From Stomorhina lunata (lineage: Eukaryota > Arthropoda > Insecta > Diptera > Rhiniidae), in the NCBI GenBank assembly GCA_933228675.1, contig OW121743.1:93435998-93499997 (forward strand): DNA of 64,000 nt. Direction: 5' to 3'. Shown in pieces: positions 1-10,793 of this stretch. The number at the start of each line of letters is the position of its first letter. Position 1 is the first letter of the stretch. Made by a program: the position numbers and the translations under genes. The notes under the pieces were generated by a model. It made no database searches, had not been told where the DNA came from, and saw only the letters and a list, made by a program, of their open reading frames with translations.

Positions 1-261
1 AATTTAATACAATTCAAACATGTTAAGAATAAATTACAACAATAATCCGACTTAGTTCAACTCTTTTATTCACTTTTCATGCGCATCACTGTGGGTGATA
101 ATGACTTTATAAATTTGTCATTGTGTTTGTAAAACTGATTTGTATTGTTCCAATGATGTGACCTTCTTATTCTTATCAATGGAACAACTTAGAACAGTCA
201 ATTAGCCATTTACGATTTCAATAATGCTAGCTCCGACACATCGGACTTTTTGCAAACTTTA
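1..261. other. Unassigned AT-rich sequence
   Basis: No open frame, RNA gene or repeat could be supported here. It is the left flank of the first long dispersed repeat. Confidence 0.5.
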
Positions 262-287
262 TATCTTATATTCTTAAACGAGCAATA

Positions 288-291
<4 letters not shown>

Positions 292-333
<42 letters not shown>
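292..333. repeat. (TA)n microsatellite
   Basis: An uninterrupted TA run of about 40 bp near the 5' end of the repeat. Copy 2 carries a shorter run at about 4467-4500, so it belongs to the element and has changed length since duplication. Confidence 0.9.
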
Positions 334-338
<5 letters not shown>

Positions 339-969
339 GCTATCTCGAAAACGGCTGTAACGATTTTGATAAAATTTGGACAGTGGGTATCTTTTTTGAT
401 GTTTAGGTCGAAGAAGACTTTTGGAACTTTTACCTCTAAGAGGGTAAAAACGGGTAAAAAGGGGAAAAAATCGAAAACGCTATGTCTCCTAAAGTAATAG
501 GTATAGAAACAAAATTAAAATTACGTTTTAAACAGCTTTGAAAATAAGCGGACAGGTGTTTGGTACTTTTTTGAAACTATGTCCGGGGGGTAAAAAAGGG
601 TGAAAATAGTTTTTTTTGGCACCTTTTTAACCCACTCTTATATTTTAAACTAAAGAATATAGAAAGAAACTTGGTACTGCAATCAATAGATGTAAAAAAA
701 AACATGAAACACGTATTTGGTACTTTTTTTGATTTTGGAGCCAAAATGGGTAAAAAAGGGATAAAATGATAACTTAACATCTCCAAAGTAATATGAATAG
801 GAACATTATACATTATGTTAAATGCGTTTTAAAAAAATGTACCGAATTCAATTGGCACCAAAAAAGTACCAAATATACATATGGAACTTTTAGAAATTAG
901 GGAATAAAAAGGGGGAAAAATTAGTATTATTTTAAACAAATGAATGTTTGTCTGTATGTATGTTCTTTA

Positions 970-1620
970 TAGAATAGTAAACTGTGAACTTGATTGTGTT
1001 ATGCTCTTTAGCGAAGATGTTGCGGATAAGCCGGAGAAGGTTTTAAAGTTGATAAGACTAATTTCCGACAGATGGCGCCACTGAAAATTACTAAAAATTA
1101 ATTAAATCGTAAACTGTACATTTGATCATGCTATGATCTTTAGCAAAGTTGTAGCGCATGAGCCGACGAAGGCTTTTTAGTTGGTATGAATAATTTCCGA
1201 CAGGTGGCGCTACAGAAACTTACTCAAAGTCAATTTAATCGTAATCTGTACATTTAATCATGCTACAATCTTTAGCAAAGTTGTTGCACATGAGCCGACG
1301 AAGGTTTCTTAGTTGGTATGAAGAAATTTCGACAGGTGGCGCTACTGAAATTTACTCAAAGTCAATTTAATCGTATGCTGTACATTTAATCATGCTATAA
1401 TCTTCAGCAAAGTTGTTACGGATAAGCCGAAGAAGGTTTATAAATTGGAATAAGCAAAGTCCGACAGGTGGCGCCACAGAAAACTACTAAAATGAATTAA
1501 ATCGTCAACTGTGCATTTGATCAGACTATAATCTTTAGCAAAGTTGTTGCGCATGAGTCGACAGAGGTTTCTGTTGATATAAATAATTTCCAAAATTATT
1601 CAAAATGAGTTAAACTGTAA
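970..1620 (+). repeat. Internal tandem units of about 120-130 bp
   Basis: About five diverged units follow one another. Each has an AAACTGTACATTTGATCATG-like start, then TCTTTAGCAAAGTTGT, then GAGCCGACGAAGG, and four of them end in GACAGRTGGCGCYAC. The same units recur at about 5140-5770 in copy 2, where one unit has lost about 20 bp near 5545. Confidence 0.8.
1065..1475 (+). promoter_or_regulatory. Four CTCF-like motifs in copy 1
   Basis: CCGACAGATGGCGCC lies at 1065-1079, CCGACAGGTGGCGCT at 1197-1211, TCGACAGGTGGCGCT at 1329-1343 and CCGACAGGTGGCGCC at 1461-1475. All match the core AGRTGGCGC recognised by insect and vertebrate CTCF zinc fingers. The sequence match is direct; binding is inference. 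Confidence 0.4.
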
Positions 1621-1856
1621 ACTATGCAAACTATGTGTTGGTCGGACAAAATAAATCAAATAATTCAAAATTAACTGAATATTTCTACAATGTCTTTTCT
1701 TTAAATTTATTTTAGCACTTTATAATATAAAATATATAAAAACTTTAAAATTTTCCTCAAAATGCTTATCATAAAGCTCCGAGCAAGGCTCGGTCTACCA
1801 GGTACTGGATATATTTATTTGTGGAAGTTAGAAAACCATCTGGTGTATAAGTGTTA

Positions 1857-2700
1857 AAAAGTGCGTCCCAACTAGAACGCAATTTTTAAATTTGACGCGA
1901 TTCAAAGTGTCATTGTTTGACATTTGAACAATTGTTATTGTTTACTAGTAGAAGGTATGAGGTTAGTAAAAATGGAGCGCTACACGAATGAACAACGCAC
2001 TCTCATTGTGAAATTGTTTCACCAAAATGGTGAAAGTTTTGCGGCTACAGTTCGCAAATTGCGATCAATTTGGGGTCACAATAATGCTCCAAAAGAGTCA
2101 ACTGTAAAGAGATTAATGGATAAATTTGCCAAAACTGGGTCTGCTAGTTATCTAAAGACAACAACGCGCCTTATACCAAGTCGATCGACCGAAAATGTAG
2201 CAGCTGTACGTGTTGATGTCGCTCAAACTCCATCCACCTCAATTCGACACCGAGTTCAGCAAATTGGTGTCTCCAAATCCACTATGCAGCGAATTTTGAC
2301 GAAAGATTTGCATCTTCATGCATACAAAGTTCAATTGACTCAGGAACTGAAGCCAGTTGACCATGGACAGTTGAAGGAGAGACAACAAGAAAATACTGAT
2401 TTTGCCGATAAAATCATCTTCAGTGACAAGTCCCATTTTAATAGGCAGAATTGTCGCATTTGTGGTGAGGAAAATCATTGAGTGATTCACGAGAAGCAAA
2501 TGCATCCTCAACATGTCACTGTGTGGTGTTGTTTTTGGGCTGGAGGAATCATTGCAAAGCCGCGGCGGCCACCTTCACGATATTTTGTTCCATACATAAC
2601 CTCATTCTGTCTACTTTACGATATAATAAAGTTTCACGATTTTTTTTAAATATCTGTGTTTTATTTAAAATTTAAAATTGCGTTTAGTTGGGACACCCTT
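1857..2700 (+). mobile_element. Tc1/mariner-superfamily element, internally deleted
   Basis: Terminal inverted repeats of about 30 bp bound the element: AAGTGCGTCCCAACTAGAAC on the left and, read from the right end, AAGGGTGTCCCAACTAAACG. A TA dinucleotide lies outside each end (1855-1856 and 2701-2702), as expected for TA target duplication; the left end has two extra A. Between them is a broken transposase. At about 845 bp it is shorter than a usual full-length element of about 1.2-1.3 kb, which fits an internal deletion. It sits about 50 bp after the 3' end of the first long repeat. Confidence 0.85.
1972..2599 (+). pseudogene. Tc1/mariner-like transposase remnant
   Basis: The frame from 1972 begins MERYTNEQRTLIVKLF and continues with paired helix-turn-helix regions (SFAATVRKLRSIWG, ESTVKRLMDKF, TSIRHRVQQIGVSKSTMQRI), the DNA-binding half of this family. 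It then reaches the first catalytic aspartate in IIFSDKSHF. A stop at 2479-2481 interrupts the frame; beyond it HPQHVTVWCCFWAGG is still readable. A large deletion then joins, in another frame, to SRGGHLHDILFHT and a stop at 2597-2599, which is the usual C-terminus of this family. About 150 codons with the second and third catalytic acids are missing, and the region around LNGFVN after SDKSHF is also deleted. It cannot be active. The overlapping open frames are shadows. Confidence 0.85.
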
Positions 2701-2702
2701 TA

Positions 2703-4059
2703 CAAGATATCAAAAGTACTGCATTGATAGATCAAACCATTGGAAATCAGCATTGCACAGTGGTGCAAATGTGTTTTTTTTGGTATTAAGTTTATATTAT
2801 ACAGTGGCTCTACAGTGGAGTAATGTTACCCAGCTCGGGTATGTAAAAACTTTGGGTGCGTATAACTTTCGCCAATTTAGTCCGATCCAAAAGACATTTA
2901 AATTTTCGAAAACTTTTTAGTAAACCTAAGAAAAAATATGTTCACTGTATTACATTATCTCTTATAGTTTAAGAGATATTTGACTCCAAAATTTTTGTTT
3001 GCATTTTTTGGCATGAGTTTTGGCCTTTATTGGCTTATAAATCATTTGTGGTAAGACAGGAAATTTTTGAAAAAATGCTGTGAGATTGCTGATAAATTTC
3101 TTAATGATTTATAAGAAAAAAAATTAAAATTGTGTAAAGTTTATATCACCGAAAAATTCTTTAAATTTTATGTACCGAAAAAAGATTGAAAGTTAAAATT
3201 TAAGAAAAAGTAACTTTATTTTTTTAATATTTTTTGAGGAATTTTTTCACAAAACTAAATTTTTTTAATATTTTCTAAAAGATAAGGCTTTAGTGATGCA
3301 AGTAAATTAAATTTTGAGTAATTTTGGACATGCACCCTACAACCAGCGATGGTCGCAAATTAGAAATTTTTGGACAAAGCTTGAGATTTTTGTATCTATA
3401 ATAAAATTTTTATTATGGATTTCAAAATTTTTTAACCTAAATTATATTAAGTGTAATCTACGTAAGGTCTGTGCAAAAATCTGGTAGGAACCGGCTACAA
3501 ATAGAATCACACGTCCCGTTTTTCTAAAAAAAAACTCAAATTTTCGAAAAGCGTACTCTTCTGTATTCAAAAATGTTAAGTATTATTTCAAAAGCCGTTC
3601 CAAAAAATTTATATTTCTGAATTTCAAAGATATCCAAAAATGGTCATAATACCTTGCTCGGTTTTAGAGATTTTTGCAAAAAAAATTGCAATGTAATGTA
3701 AAAAATACATAAGTTTATTTCAAAAAGTATACTTTTCGTATTCAAAAGTGTTCATTAAAATTTCAGAACTCATTCTATATATATATGTATTTCAATTTCT
3801 AATATATTGATCTATACTGTGTCCAAAAATCATTCTAATACCTTGTTTAGTTTTAGAGATTTTTGCAAAAAATTATATTCAAAAATTATGTAAATTTATT
3901 GTTGTTGCACTTTTTTGAGAAAAGTATTAAACCAATTTCTTAACTGTAAAAAATTTTTAACGTCATTTCAATGTATATTAAATTCCCTTTCAATTGATGT
4001 ATAACATGTCCACCTTATTTTATTTTGGTAGAATAATATATATCTAGTTGTCGAGATAT
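2703..4059. other. Unassigned AT-rich sequence, probably decayed repeats
   Basis: No credible gene. The 80-codon frame at 2678-2920 starts inside the mariner inverted repeat and has no recognisable features. A short hairpin-like motif, CTCTTATAGTTTAAGAG (about 2958-2974), recurs at about 9024-9040 inside another repeat, which suggests transposon-derived sequence. Confidence 0.4.
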
Positions 4060-4436
4060 AGCGATATACAAAAATGCGTAACTTTTAAACTGTTTACTTT
4101 TTTGAGCTAAGTAAAAAATCTAAATTCGGTAACAAAATTATCTTTCAGAAACACTAATTATTTTTTTAATTGGAGTAGTCGTTTTGGATTTTTTTGTTTG
4201 CAAAAACAAAAATATATTTTTTTTTTGAAAAATCTCAAAAATTTCCATTTTCAAAAATTTATTAAAAATTTCATAATGTTTTTGAATTTCGTTTTTTTTT
4301 TTACTTAGTTTAAGAAAATAAACAGTTTTCGATTTACGCGAATATTTTCCATTTTTTATAACGCTATATCTCGAAAACTAGAGCTAACCTTAAAAAAACT
4401 GTTAGCTGTTGTTGGTTTTTTCTACTAGCACAGTGT
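4060..4436. repeat. Imperfect fold-back repeat, relative of 12859-13170
   Basis: The left part (AAACTGTTTACTTTTTTGAG, TAAGTAAAAAATCTAAATT, AATTATCTTTCAGAAACAC, TTTTGTTTGCAAAAAC) is mirrored by a weaker right part ending in TAAACAGTTTTCGATTTACG and TATATCTCGAAAACTAG. The same modules in the same order occur at 12859-13230, so this is a dispersed fold-back family. Confidence 0.6.
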
Positions 4437-4462
4437 TATCTTATATTCTTAAACGAGCAATA

Positions 4463-4505
<43 letters not shown>

Positions 4506-5961
4506 GCTATCTCGAAAACGGCTCTAACGATTTTGATAAAATTTGGACAGTGGGTATCTTTTTTGATGTATAGGTCGAAGAAGATGGGACTTTTGGAACT
4601 TTTACCTCTAAGAGGGTAAAAACGGGTAAAAAGGGGAAAAAATCGAAAACGCTATGTCTCCTAAAGTAATAAGTATAGAAACAAAATTAAAATTACGTTT
4701 TAAACAGCTTTGAAAATAAGCGGACAGGTGTTTGGTACTTTTTTGAAACTATGTCCGATATGGGGTAAAAAAGGGTGAAAATAGTTTTTTTGGCACCTTT
4801 TTAACCCACTCTTATATTTTAAACTAAAGAATATAGAAACAACCTTGATACTGCAATCAATAGATGTAAAAAAACATGAAACACGTATTTGGTACTTTTT
4901 TGATTTTGGAGCCAAAATGGGTAAAAAAGGGATAAAATGATAACTTAACATCTCCAAAGTAATATGAATAGGAACATTATACATTATGTTAAATGCGTTT
5001 TAAAAAAATGTACCGAATTCAATTGGCACCAAAAAAGTACCAAATATACATATGAAACTTTTAGAAATTAGGAAATAAAAAGGGGGAAAAATTAGTATTA
5101 TTTTAAACAAATGAATGTTTGTCTGTATGTATGTTCTTTATAGAATAGTAAACTGTGAATTTGATTGTGTTATGCTCTTTAGCGAAGATGTTGCGGATAA
5201 GCCGGCGAAGGTTTTAAAGTTGATAAGACTAATTTCCAACAGATGGCGCCACTGAAAATTACTAAAAATTAATTAAATCGTAAACTGTACATTTGATCAT
5301 GCTATGATCTTTAGCAAAGTTGTAGGGCATGAGCCGACGAAGGCTTTTTAGTTGGTATGAATAATTTCCGACAGGTGGCGCTACAGAAACTTACTCAAAG
5401 TCAATTTAATCGTAATCTGTACATTTAATCATGCTACAATCTTTAGCAAACTTGTTGCACATGAGTCGACGAAGGTTTCTTAGTTGGTATGAAGAAATTT
5501 CGACAGGTGGCGCTACTGAAATTTACTCAAAGTCAATTTAATCGTATGCTATAATCTTCAGCAAAGTTGTTACGGATAAGCCGAAGAAGTTTTATGAATT
5601 GGAATAAGCAAAGTCCGACAGGTGGCGCCACAGAAAACTACTCAAACTGAATTAAATCGTAAACTGTGCATTTGATCAGACTATAATCTTTAGCAAAGTT
5701 GTTGCGCATGAGTCGACAGAGGTTTCTGTTGATATGAATAATTTCCAAAATTATTCAAAATGAGTTAAACTGTAAACTATGCAAACTATATGTTGGTCGG
5801 ACAAAATAAATCAAATAATTCAAAATTAACTGAATATTTCTACAATGTCTTTCCTCTAAATTTATTTTAGCACTTTATAATATAAAATATATAAAAACTT
5901 TAAAATTTTCCTCAAAATGCTTATCATAAAACTCCGAGCAAGGCTCGGTCTACCAGGTACT
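4437..5961 (+). mobile_element. Rolling-circle-like (Helitron/Helentron-type) non-autonomous repeat, copy 2
   Basis: Direct repeat of 262-1806 with the same start, TA tract, internal tandem units and 3' hairpin (5934-5948). Differences include a shorter TA tract, a few small indels and the loss of about 20 bp in one internal unit. The minus-strand frame at 4700-4984 is an antisense shadow of the one in copy 1. High identity implies recent activity or segmental duplication. Confidence 0.7.
5236..5629 (+). promoter_or_regulatory. Four CTCF-like motifs in copy 2
   Basis: Matches to AGRTGGCGC occur at 5236-5250 (CCAACAGATGGCGCC), 5368-5382, 5500-5514 and 5615-5629, at the same places as in copy 1. 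Function is inferred only. Confidence 0.4.
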
Positions 5962-7177
5962 AATACAAATTTGTATATGTATACGGTACATCAGATTCGG
6001 CCTAGCCGAATTTACGGGTACAAAATCCTTTTGCTTTATATTTTAATTATTATTGCTATTCGGTTGTATAAGTTCAGGGATAATATTATACAAGTTATTA
6101 ACCTTAGCTTTGAATTAATTTTTCTCATTTAGATGCTCGTATGCATAAAAGGATAATAAAAATGTAAAACTAAATCTCCAACAATTATTGACCTTTAAAC
6201 TTTGCTCTTAACAAAGAATTTTTCGAATATAAATTAAAGTTTTACAAAAGAATTTCTAAAGGAAATAGAAATGGAGGCATTAATAAAATTAGGAATTTGT
6301 ATTGAAAAATTTTCTATTTTACGATAAATAAATAATGTCATGAATTGTTAAGTCAAGAATAAAACCCAGGGAAGAAGGGGTTAAACTTTTTCAATATCAA
6401 AAAGTCAAACTATGAAATTTTTTTTGAAAAAACTATAACATAATGATGTTGACCTTTTAAATATTACTAAAAAATCTTATTTTTTCACGAAAACACTTTT
6501 TTTTTAAGTGTTACTTTAAATTTTTGGCTAATAAATCTTGGTTTTTTCCACTATTTTAAAATTGATGTCCATTACCTATTTAATTAGGTTTTTGTCTATA
6601 TAATTTTTAACTTAATAATTCGCTAACGCACTCATGAATTTCTAAATTTAATTAAACTTTTGAAAAGATTTTCTAAATACAAAGTACAAGACCGACAGAT
6701 GTACAAAATATCAAAAAAAAAAAAAAAAAAGAAGTCAATTCCAAATATTATTGAGTTAAAGTAAAAGTCAGTGTCATAACCTTCAAAGTGTCATTCGAAT
6801 CGTAATGAAACTCGTGTGTGAGTGAACAAGTTTTTAGAGGTCATTGGCAAGGAAAACGTTCTGACAATTTTCCTTACACTTTTCACACAGTTTGTGTAAA
6901 CTATTTACATTTACATGGTAAAATTTTATTCATTCATTCATAGTTGTCAATGTGAAAATCAATGATATATAGAAAATATACAACGCAAATACAAATTTAA
7001 TATTTTTCACTATCTAAGAATGTAATTGAATAGTTGTATATATAATTGAAAGAGAAAACATACGTATATAGCTTCAACCTTTGACATTTGGCAATAATGC
7101 TTTTTAAATATCATTAATCTAACAAATTAAAGTAAGTTATAGTTTTCATATTCATAACAATTGTTGGCTTTATATTG
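5962..7177. other. Unassigned AT-rich sequence with a short hairpin and a poly(A) run
   Basis: A perfect 7-bp hairpin (ATTCGGC-CTA-GCCGAAT) lies at about 5994-6010, resembling hairpins at the ends of fly dispersed repeats. An A-run lies at about 6712-6730. No gene was seen; the 71-codon frame at 5917-6132 starts in the repeat's 3' hairpin region and has no support. Confidence 0.4.
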
Positions 7178-7333
7178 GTTGTGTTCCCATTCGATAAAGA
7201 AACTACCCTTAACCAGTCCGAAGTTACCTAAAACTCACCCAAATGTATTTCCGTACTCTGCTTGGGTTTGAGTCTTTACTTAATTGAGGGAGTAATTTAA
7301 TTTCCACTCTTACTCAAAACTACACATACTTTT

Positions 7334-8100
7334 TATACCCTTCACCACCATAGGTGGAAAGGGTATTATAAGTTTGTGCTGATGTTTGTAACGCATAGAA
7401 ATATTTGTCTTAGACCCACCTTTTAGTATACCAATAGACTTAGAATCACTTTCTGAGTCGATTTAGCGATGTCCGTCCGTCCGTCCGTCCGTCTGGCTGG
7501 CTGGATAATAAAGATAATTTGATGAAATTTGGCACAGATCATTTTTTTGATAATGGGACCATGACTATTGAATTTGGTCAAAATCGGTCCATTATTTATG
7601 GTACCTCCCATAGGTCCCACTTCCCGGAATTGCTATATTGGCCACAAATATCAATATTTTTTCATGAAGTTTAAAACAAATACTGCTTAAGTCAACTAAA
7701 ATCACTGTACCAAATTTTGTTGAAATCGGTCCACATTTGACCATAGCTCCCATACAAATTCTTCTTTAAAAACGCACTAAATGAGACAAAAAATCACTAA
7801 AACACTCGTAAATCTAAAGATAATGGAAATTTTGAGTCTATTTTTTGCATACATAATTTTTGTAACAACTGTAATCAATCTGCCAAATTTCGAGATAATC
7901 GGTCCACATTTGACCCTAGCTCTCATATAAGTCCAAATGACGGAAACAGGTTGAATATATAAGTTTTGAGAAAATGTTTGTATGATGGCAAAATTTAGCA
8001 AATATTTGTCTTTACACAGGAAAAATAACACCTTTGACCTTAGTGGTGAAGGGTATCGTATGGTCGGCTTGACCGACTATATCGCTTTCTTACTTGTTTT
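7334..8100 (+). mobile_element. Dispersed TATACCCTTCACCACC repeat, copy 1
   Basis: Starts with a hairpin (TACCCTT-CACCACC...GGTGG-AAAGGGTA) and ends GTGGTGAAGGGTATCGTATGG followed by a second small hairpin (GTCGG...CCGAC) and TTACTTGTTTT. A closely similar copy in the same orientation lies at 48825-49621. It contains a short (GTCC)n run at about 7470-7492. Repeats of this kind are abundant in fly genomes; their class is uncertain. The minus-strand frames at 7423-7620 and 7777-8031 lie inside the repeat and are not genes; the second recurs in the other copy only because the DNA is repeated. Confidence 0.75.
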
Positions 8101-8135
8101 GACTAAGTTTGAGTAACAAAATATTTTCATGAAAG

Positions 8136-8353
8136 TCAATTTCACACCAGTCAGGTTTGGCTCATCAACTTATGAGAAAAAGCTGGAAGAATGTAAATTG
8201 ATACAAAAGTGACCGTACTATCAAGTTTACGAAAATTTTGAAAATTTGTATGAAATTTAAGGAAAATAAAATGAAAACTGATAAAGAAAACTTTCGTATC
8301 GAAATTTAAAGAAAAACTTATCAAGTAAACTTGATGTGTGTGAAACAGCATTC
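8136..8353 (+). mobile_element. MITE, copy A of a 220-250 bp family
   Basis: Left end TTTCACACCAGTCAGGTTTG, right end TTGATGTGTGTGAAACAGC. The ends are imperfect inverted repeats of each other. Five copies of this family are visible in the window. Confidence 0.65.
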
Positions 8354-8420
8354 ATTCTAGTTAAAGTCAACTCTTGTTAATGTCAACTTAAGTAAGAGTA
8401 AACAGAAATATGAGTTCACT

Positions 8421-8654
8421 TAGTCTACTTTCATACCGGTCAGGTATGGCTCACCAAGTCTTTAGTTTTTATGAGAAAAAGCTGACAGAATTGAAATTGA
8501 TACAAACATGAACGTACTATCAAGTTAACGAAAACTTTGAAAATTTGTATGAAATTTAAGGAAAATAAAATGAAAAATGATAAAGAAAATATTCGTGTGT
8601 CAAAGAAATTTGAGGAAAACTGATCAAGTAAACGTGATGTGTGTGAAGCAGCAT
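8421..8654 (+). mobile_element. MITE, copy B of the same family
   Basis: Same arrangement as copy A: CCGGTCAGGTATGGCTCACC, then GTATGAAATTTAAGGAAAAT, then ATGTGTGTGAAGCAGC. It lies in direct orientation about 70 bp after copy A, inside the fold-back element. Confidence 0.65.
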
Positions 8655-8728
8655 AAATTAAAATTCATGAAAATATTTTTTAACCCAAACTTACTCAAAG
8701 AAAAAAGCAGTGTAGTTTTGAGTAATGC

Positions 8729-9762
8729 TTTAAACACATAGACAAAAGCAGGCTACATGAACACCGACTACAAAAGTCGTTGGCTGCAATCGTCGCCTCG
8801 TAGTCAGCTACTTAATTATTTTGGGGACGGAAGCTACATTTCGAAACACCTGTTTATGAGTGGTGCCAATATCGCGTTTATAAGATGGACAAAATAACAA
8901 TTTAAATTTTGATAAAAGCAATATAAATTCATTTTAGTAATTAACCTCCGAAATCAACAGTTTTCCTGTACCTGAAAGTATGTTAATATCAAAAAAAAAA
9001 TTATAGAAAGATTTTGGTGTGATCTCTTATAGTTTAAGAGTTATGCGCTTTTTAAATTTCAAGAATAATACGGTATAACTTTAGAAGTTTATATCCGGTA
9101 TTAAATTTTTTTGTATCAAACGAAAGCTATTGAAAATATCTTTTATATTCTTATATATTCTATATAATATTCTTTATAATGGATTAAGAGCTCATATACA
9201 TATAAACTTATTTCTGCAACCGACTTTTTTTTTATAAAAATTCGCATATCTTAAAACAATATAGATATACGTATGCTCTTTTATATAATGAATTTTATAA
9301 AGGACATACTGGGCTTTTATATAACATGAACTACGTAGCTCTAGCACACGTAGCGTGTGAGTTTAAAAAATAACTTTTTAAAATTTTACTTATATTGAGT
9401 TAGAGAGTTAGAGTTATTTATATATAACTTTTTACATAATATTTTATTAGATATTATTATATACATTGAATATATAAATATTTGATAAGTATGTAAATTG
9501 TTTACATAAATTCTCCCCATTCTGTTTATGGTAAATAAAGTCAAGTGGTTTAAATCGCTCATTTATTTCAATATTATATGGTGTTGACAGCACTAAATCT
9601 ATTATTGTCGCCAACAAAATTAGAAAATAGTTTAATTTTGGCTACAGCTACAACGGTGGTCGGTAGTCGTGTAGCTGTGTCGACTCTAAAAAATTAATTT
9701 CTATTTGAATGCATGTATTCTAATTTTGACAGGTTGTAGCCTGCTGTTGTCTATGTGTTTAA
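8729..9762. mobile_element. Non-autonomous TIR element inserted into the right arm of the fold-back
   Basis: Inverted ends of about 28 bp: TTTAAACACATAGACAAAAG then CAGGCTACA on the left, and TGTAGCCTGCTGTTGTCTAT then GTGTTTAA on the right. AATGC lies directly outside both ends (8724-8728 and 9761-9765), a possible target duplication. Removing it rejoins the two pieces of the right fold-back arm. A 6-bp hairpin (CACACG-TAG-CGTGTG) occurs near 9347. No coding frame. Confidence 0.6.
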
Positions 9763-9914
9763 TGCATAAGAGGGGAAATTAAATTACTCTCTTCATTTAG
9801 TAAAGACTCAAACCAAAACAGAGTACGGTAACGCAATTGGGTGAGTTTGGATAACTTCGGACTGGCTTGTGTAGTTTCGTTATCGTACGGGAACACAACT
9901 AAAATTTGATTGCT

Positions 9915-10148
9915 AAGTCTGCTTTACACCAGTCAGGTTTGGCTCATCAAGTCTTGACTTTGTATGAGAAAAAGCTGACATAACTGAAATTAATAAAAAA
10001 ATGACAGTATGAAAATTTGTATAAAATTTAAACAATATGATATGAAAACTGATGAAAAAAATGTTCGTGTGTGAACGTGAGTGCAGGTTTAAAAGAATTA
10101 AAAAAAAAAACTGAACAAGTAAACCCGATATGTGTGAAACAACACTAA
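9915..10148 (+). mobile_element. MITE, copy C of the same family
   Basis: Begins GTCTGCTTTACACCAGTCAG and ends GATATGTGTGAAACAACAC. It lies just beyond the fold-back element. The minus-strand frame at 10098-10334 overlaps it and is not a gene. Confidence 0.65.
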
Positions 10149-10399
10149 CTTTTTGTCTTTCATCCGAAATTTTTTTTCTGGTATTTTAAAACATTTGACA
10201 CAATGAAATAAAAATATTAAAAAAAAAAATAGTTTTCTACTAAAAATTCTTATAAAAATATTTGGCTGAACGAAATTAAAAGTGAAAATAAATTTTTTTT
10301 TGACCACGCTTAAAATCCCCTGAAACCTTACCACGCTGAAACTTCTTAATGAGTTTCTATAACAAGAAGTTGAAAGATCTTGAAATTTTTTAATGTGAC

Positions 10400-10702
10400 T
10401 TCACATACGTAATAGAAACTCGAATAAGTGTTACTCAAACAAGCGCTGATAGGAGATCCGTAATAAAAACTCATACAAGCACTAGAAGGACTTCCGCCAT
10501 AGGAACAACAGCTACTAAGGGTCCCGTAAATGAAACTCTAACAAGTGCTACTCAAACAAGCCATACTAGGGGACACCTTGTAAAATCTTGTTCAAGACCT
10601 ATAAGGACATCCGTAAAAGAAATTCAAACAAGCGCTTCTAAGGACCAAAAACTGAAACAAGCACTACAAAAAATTCTGTAATAAAAACTCAAACATTTGC
10701 TG
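10400..10702 (+). repeat. Degenerate tandem repeat of about 40-50 bp upstream of the actin-related gene
   Basis: Units built around CCGTAATAAAAACTCAAAC, AAGCGCT and TAAGGAC recur about seven times with heavy divergence. The last unit ends TTTGCTG and is followed by GTAAATC at 10703, a plausible splice donor for a 5' untranslated intron (10703-10777) that ends TTTTAAAGCAG. Confidence 0.55.
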
Positions 10703-10793
10703 GTAAATCAATGTAATTTTAAATTTCAAACTAAATTAAAGATTTTATAATTTTATATTTAAATCCTTTTAAAGCAGGCAACAGCGCTTAAAA

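Larger units (their letters stand above)
262..1806 (+). mobile_element. Rolling-circle-like (Helitron/Helentron-type) non-autonomous repeat, copy 1
   Basis: The interval is nearly identical, end to end, to 4437-5961 in the same orientation. Both copies begin TATCTTATATTCTTAAACG, run into a TA microsatellite, and finish with a perfect 6-bp hairpin (CCGAGC-AAG-GCTCGG, 1779-1793) followed by TCTACCAGGTACT. Homology stops abruptly on both sides, so these are the true ends. There are no terminal inverted repeats and no obvious target duplication. A 3' hairpin, a microsatellite and internal tandem units are typical of non-autonomous Helentron-like elements of insects; the class is inferred. No transposase or helicase frame is present. 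The minus-strand frame at 577-813 is antisense chance coding shared with copy 2, not a gene. Confidence 0.7.
7178..9899. mobile_element. Nested fold-back element with arms of about 145 bp
   Basis: The left arm 7178-7325 starts GTTGTGTTCCC and contains CCAGTCCGAAGTTA, AACTCACCCAA, GTACTCTG and GGTTTGAGTCTTTACT. Its reverse complement is found at 9766-9899, and the remainder of that arm (GTGTAGTTTTGAGTAA) lies at about 8711-8726; another element at 8729-9762 splits the right arm. A second inverted pair (8101-8132 and about 8663-8700, sharing ATATTTTCATGAA) lies inside. Insertions within the fold-back are 7334-8100, 8136-8353, 8421-8654 and 8729-9762. No transposase is visible and no target duplication is clear. 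Confidence 0.7.

Noticed and set aside
1855..2702. Active mariner transposase
   Set aside because: An internal stop, a frameshift and loss of the second and third catalytic acids rule out activity.
577..4984. Two similar minus-strand frames (577-813 and 4700-4984)
   Set aside because: They are antisense to the two copies of the same non-coding repeat, so their similarity does not indicate protein conservation.
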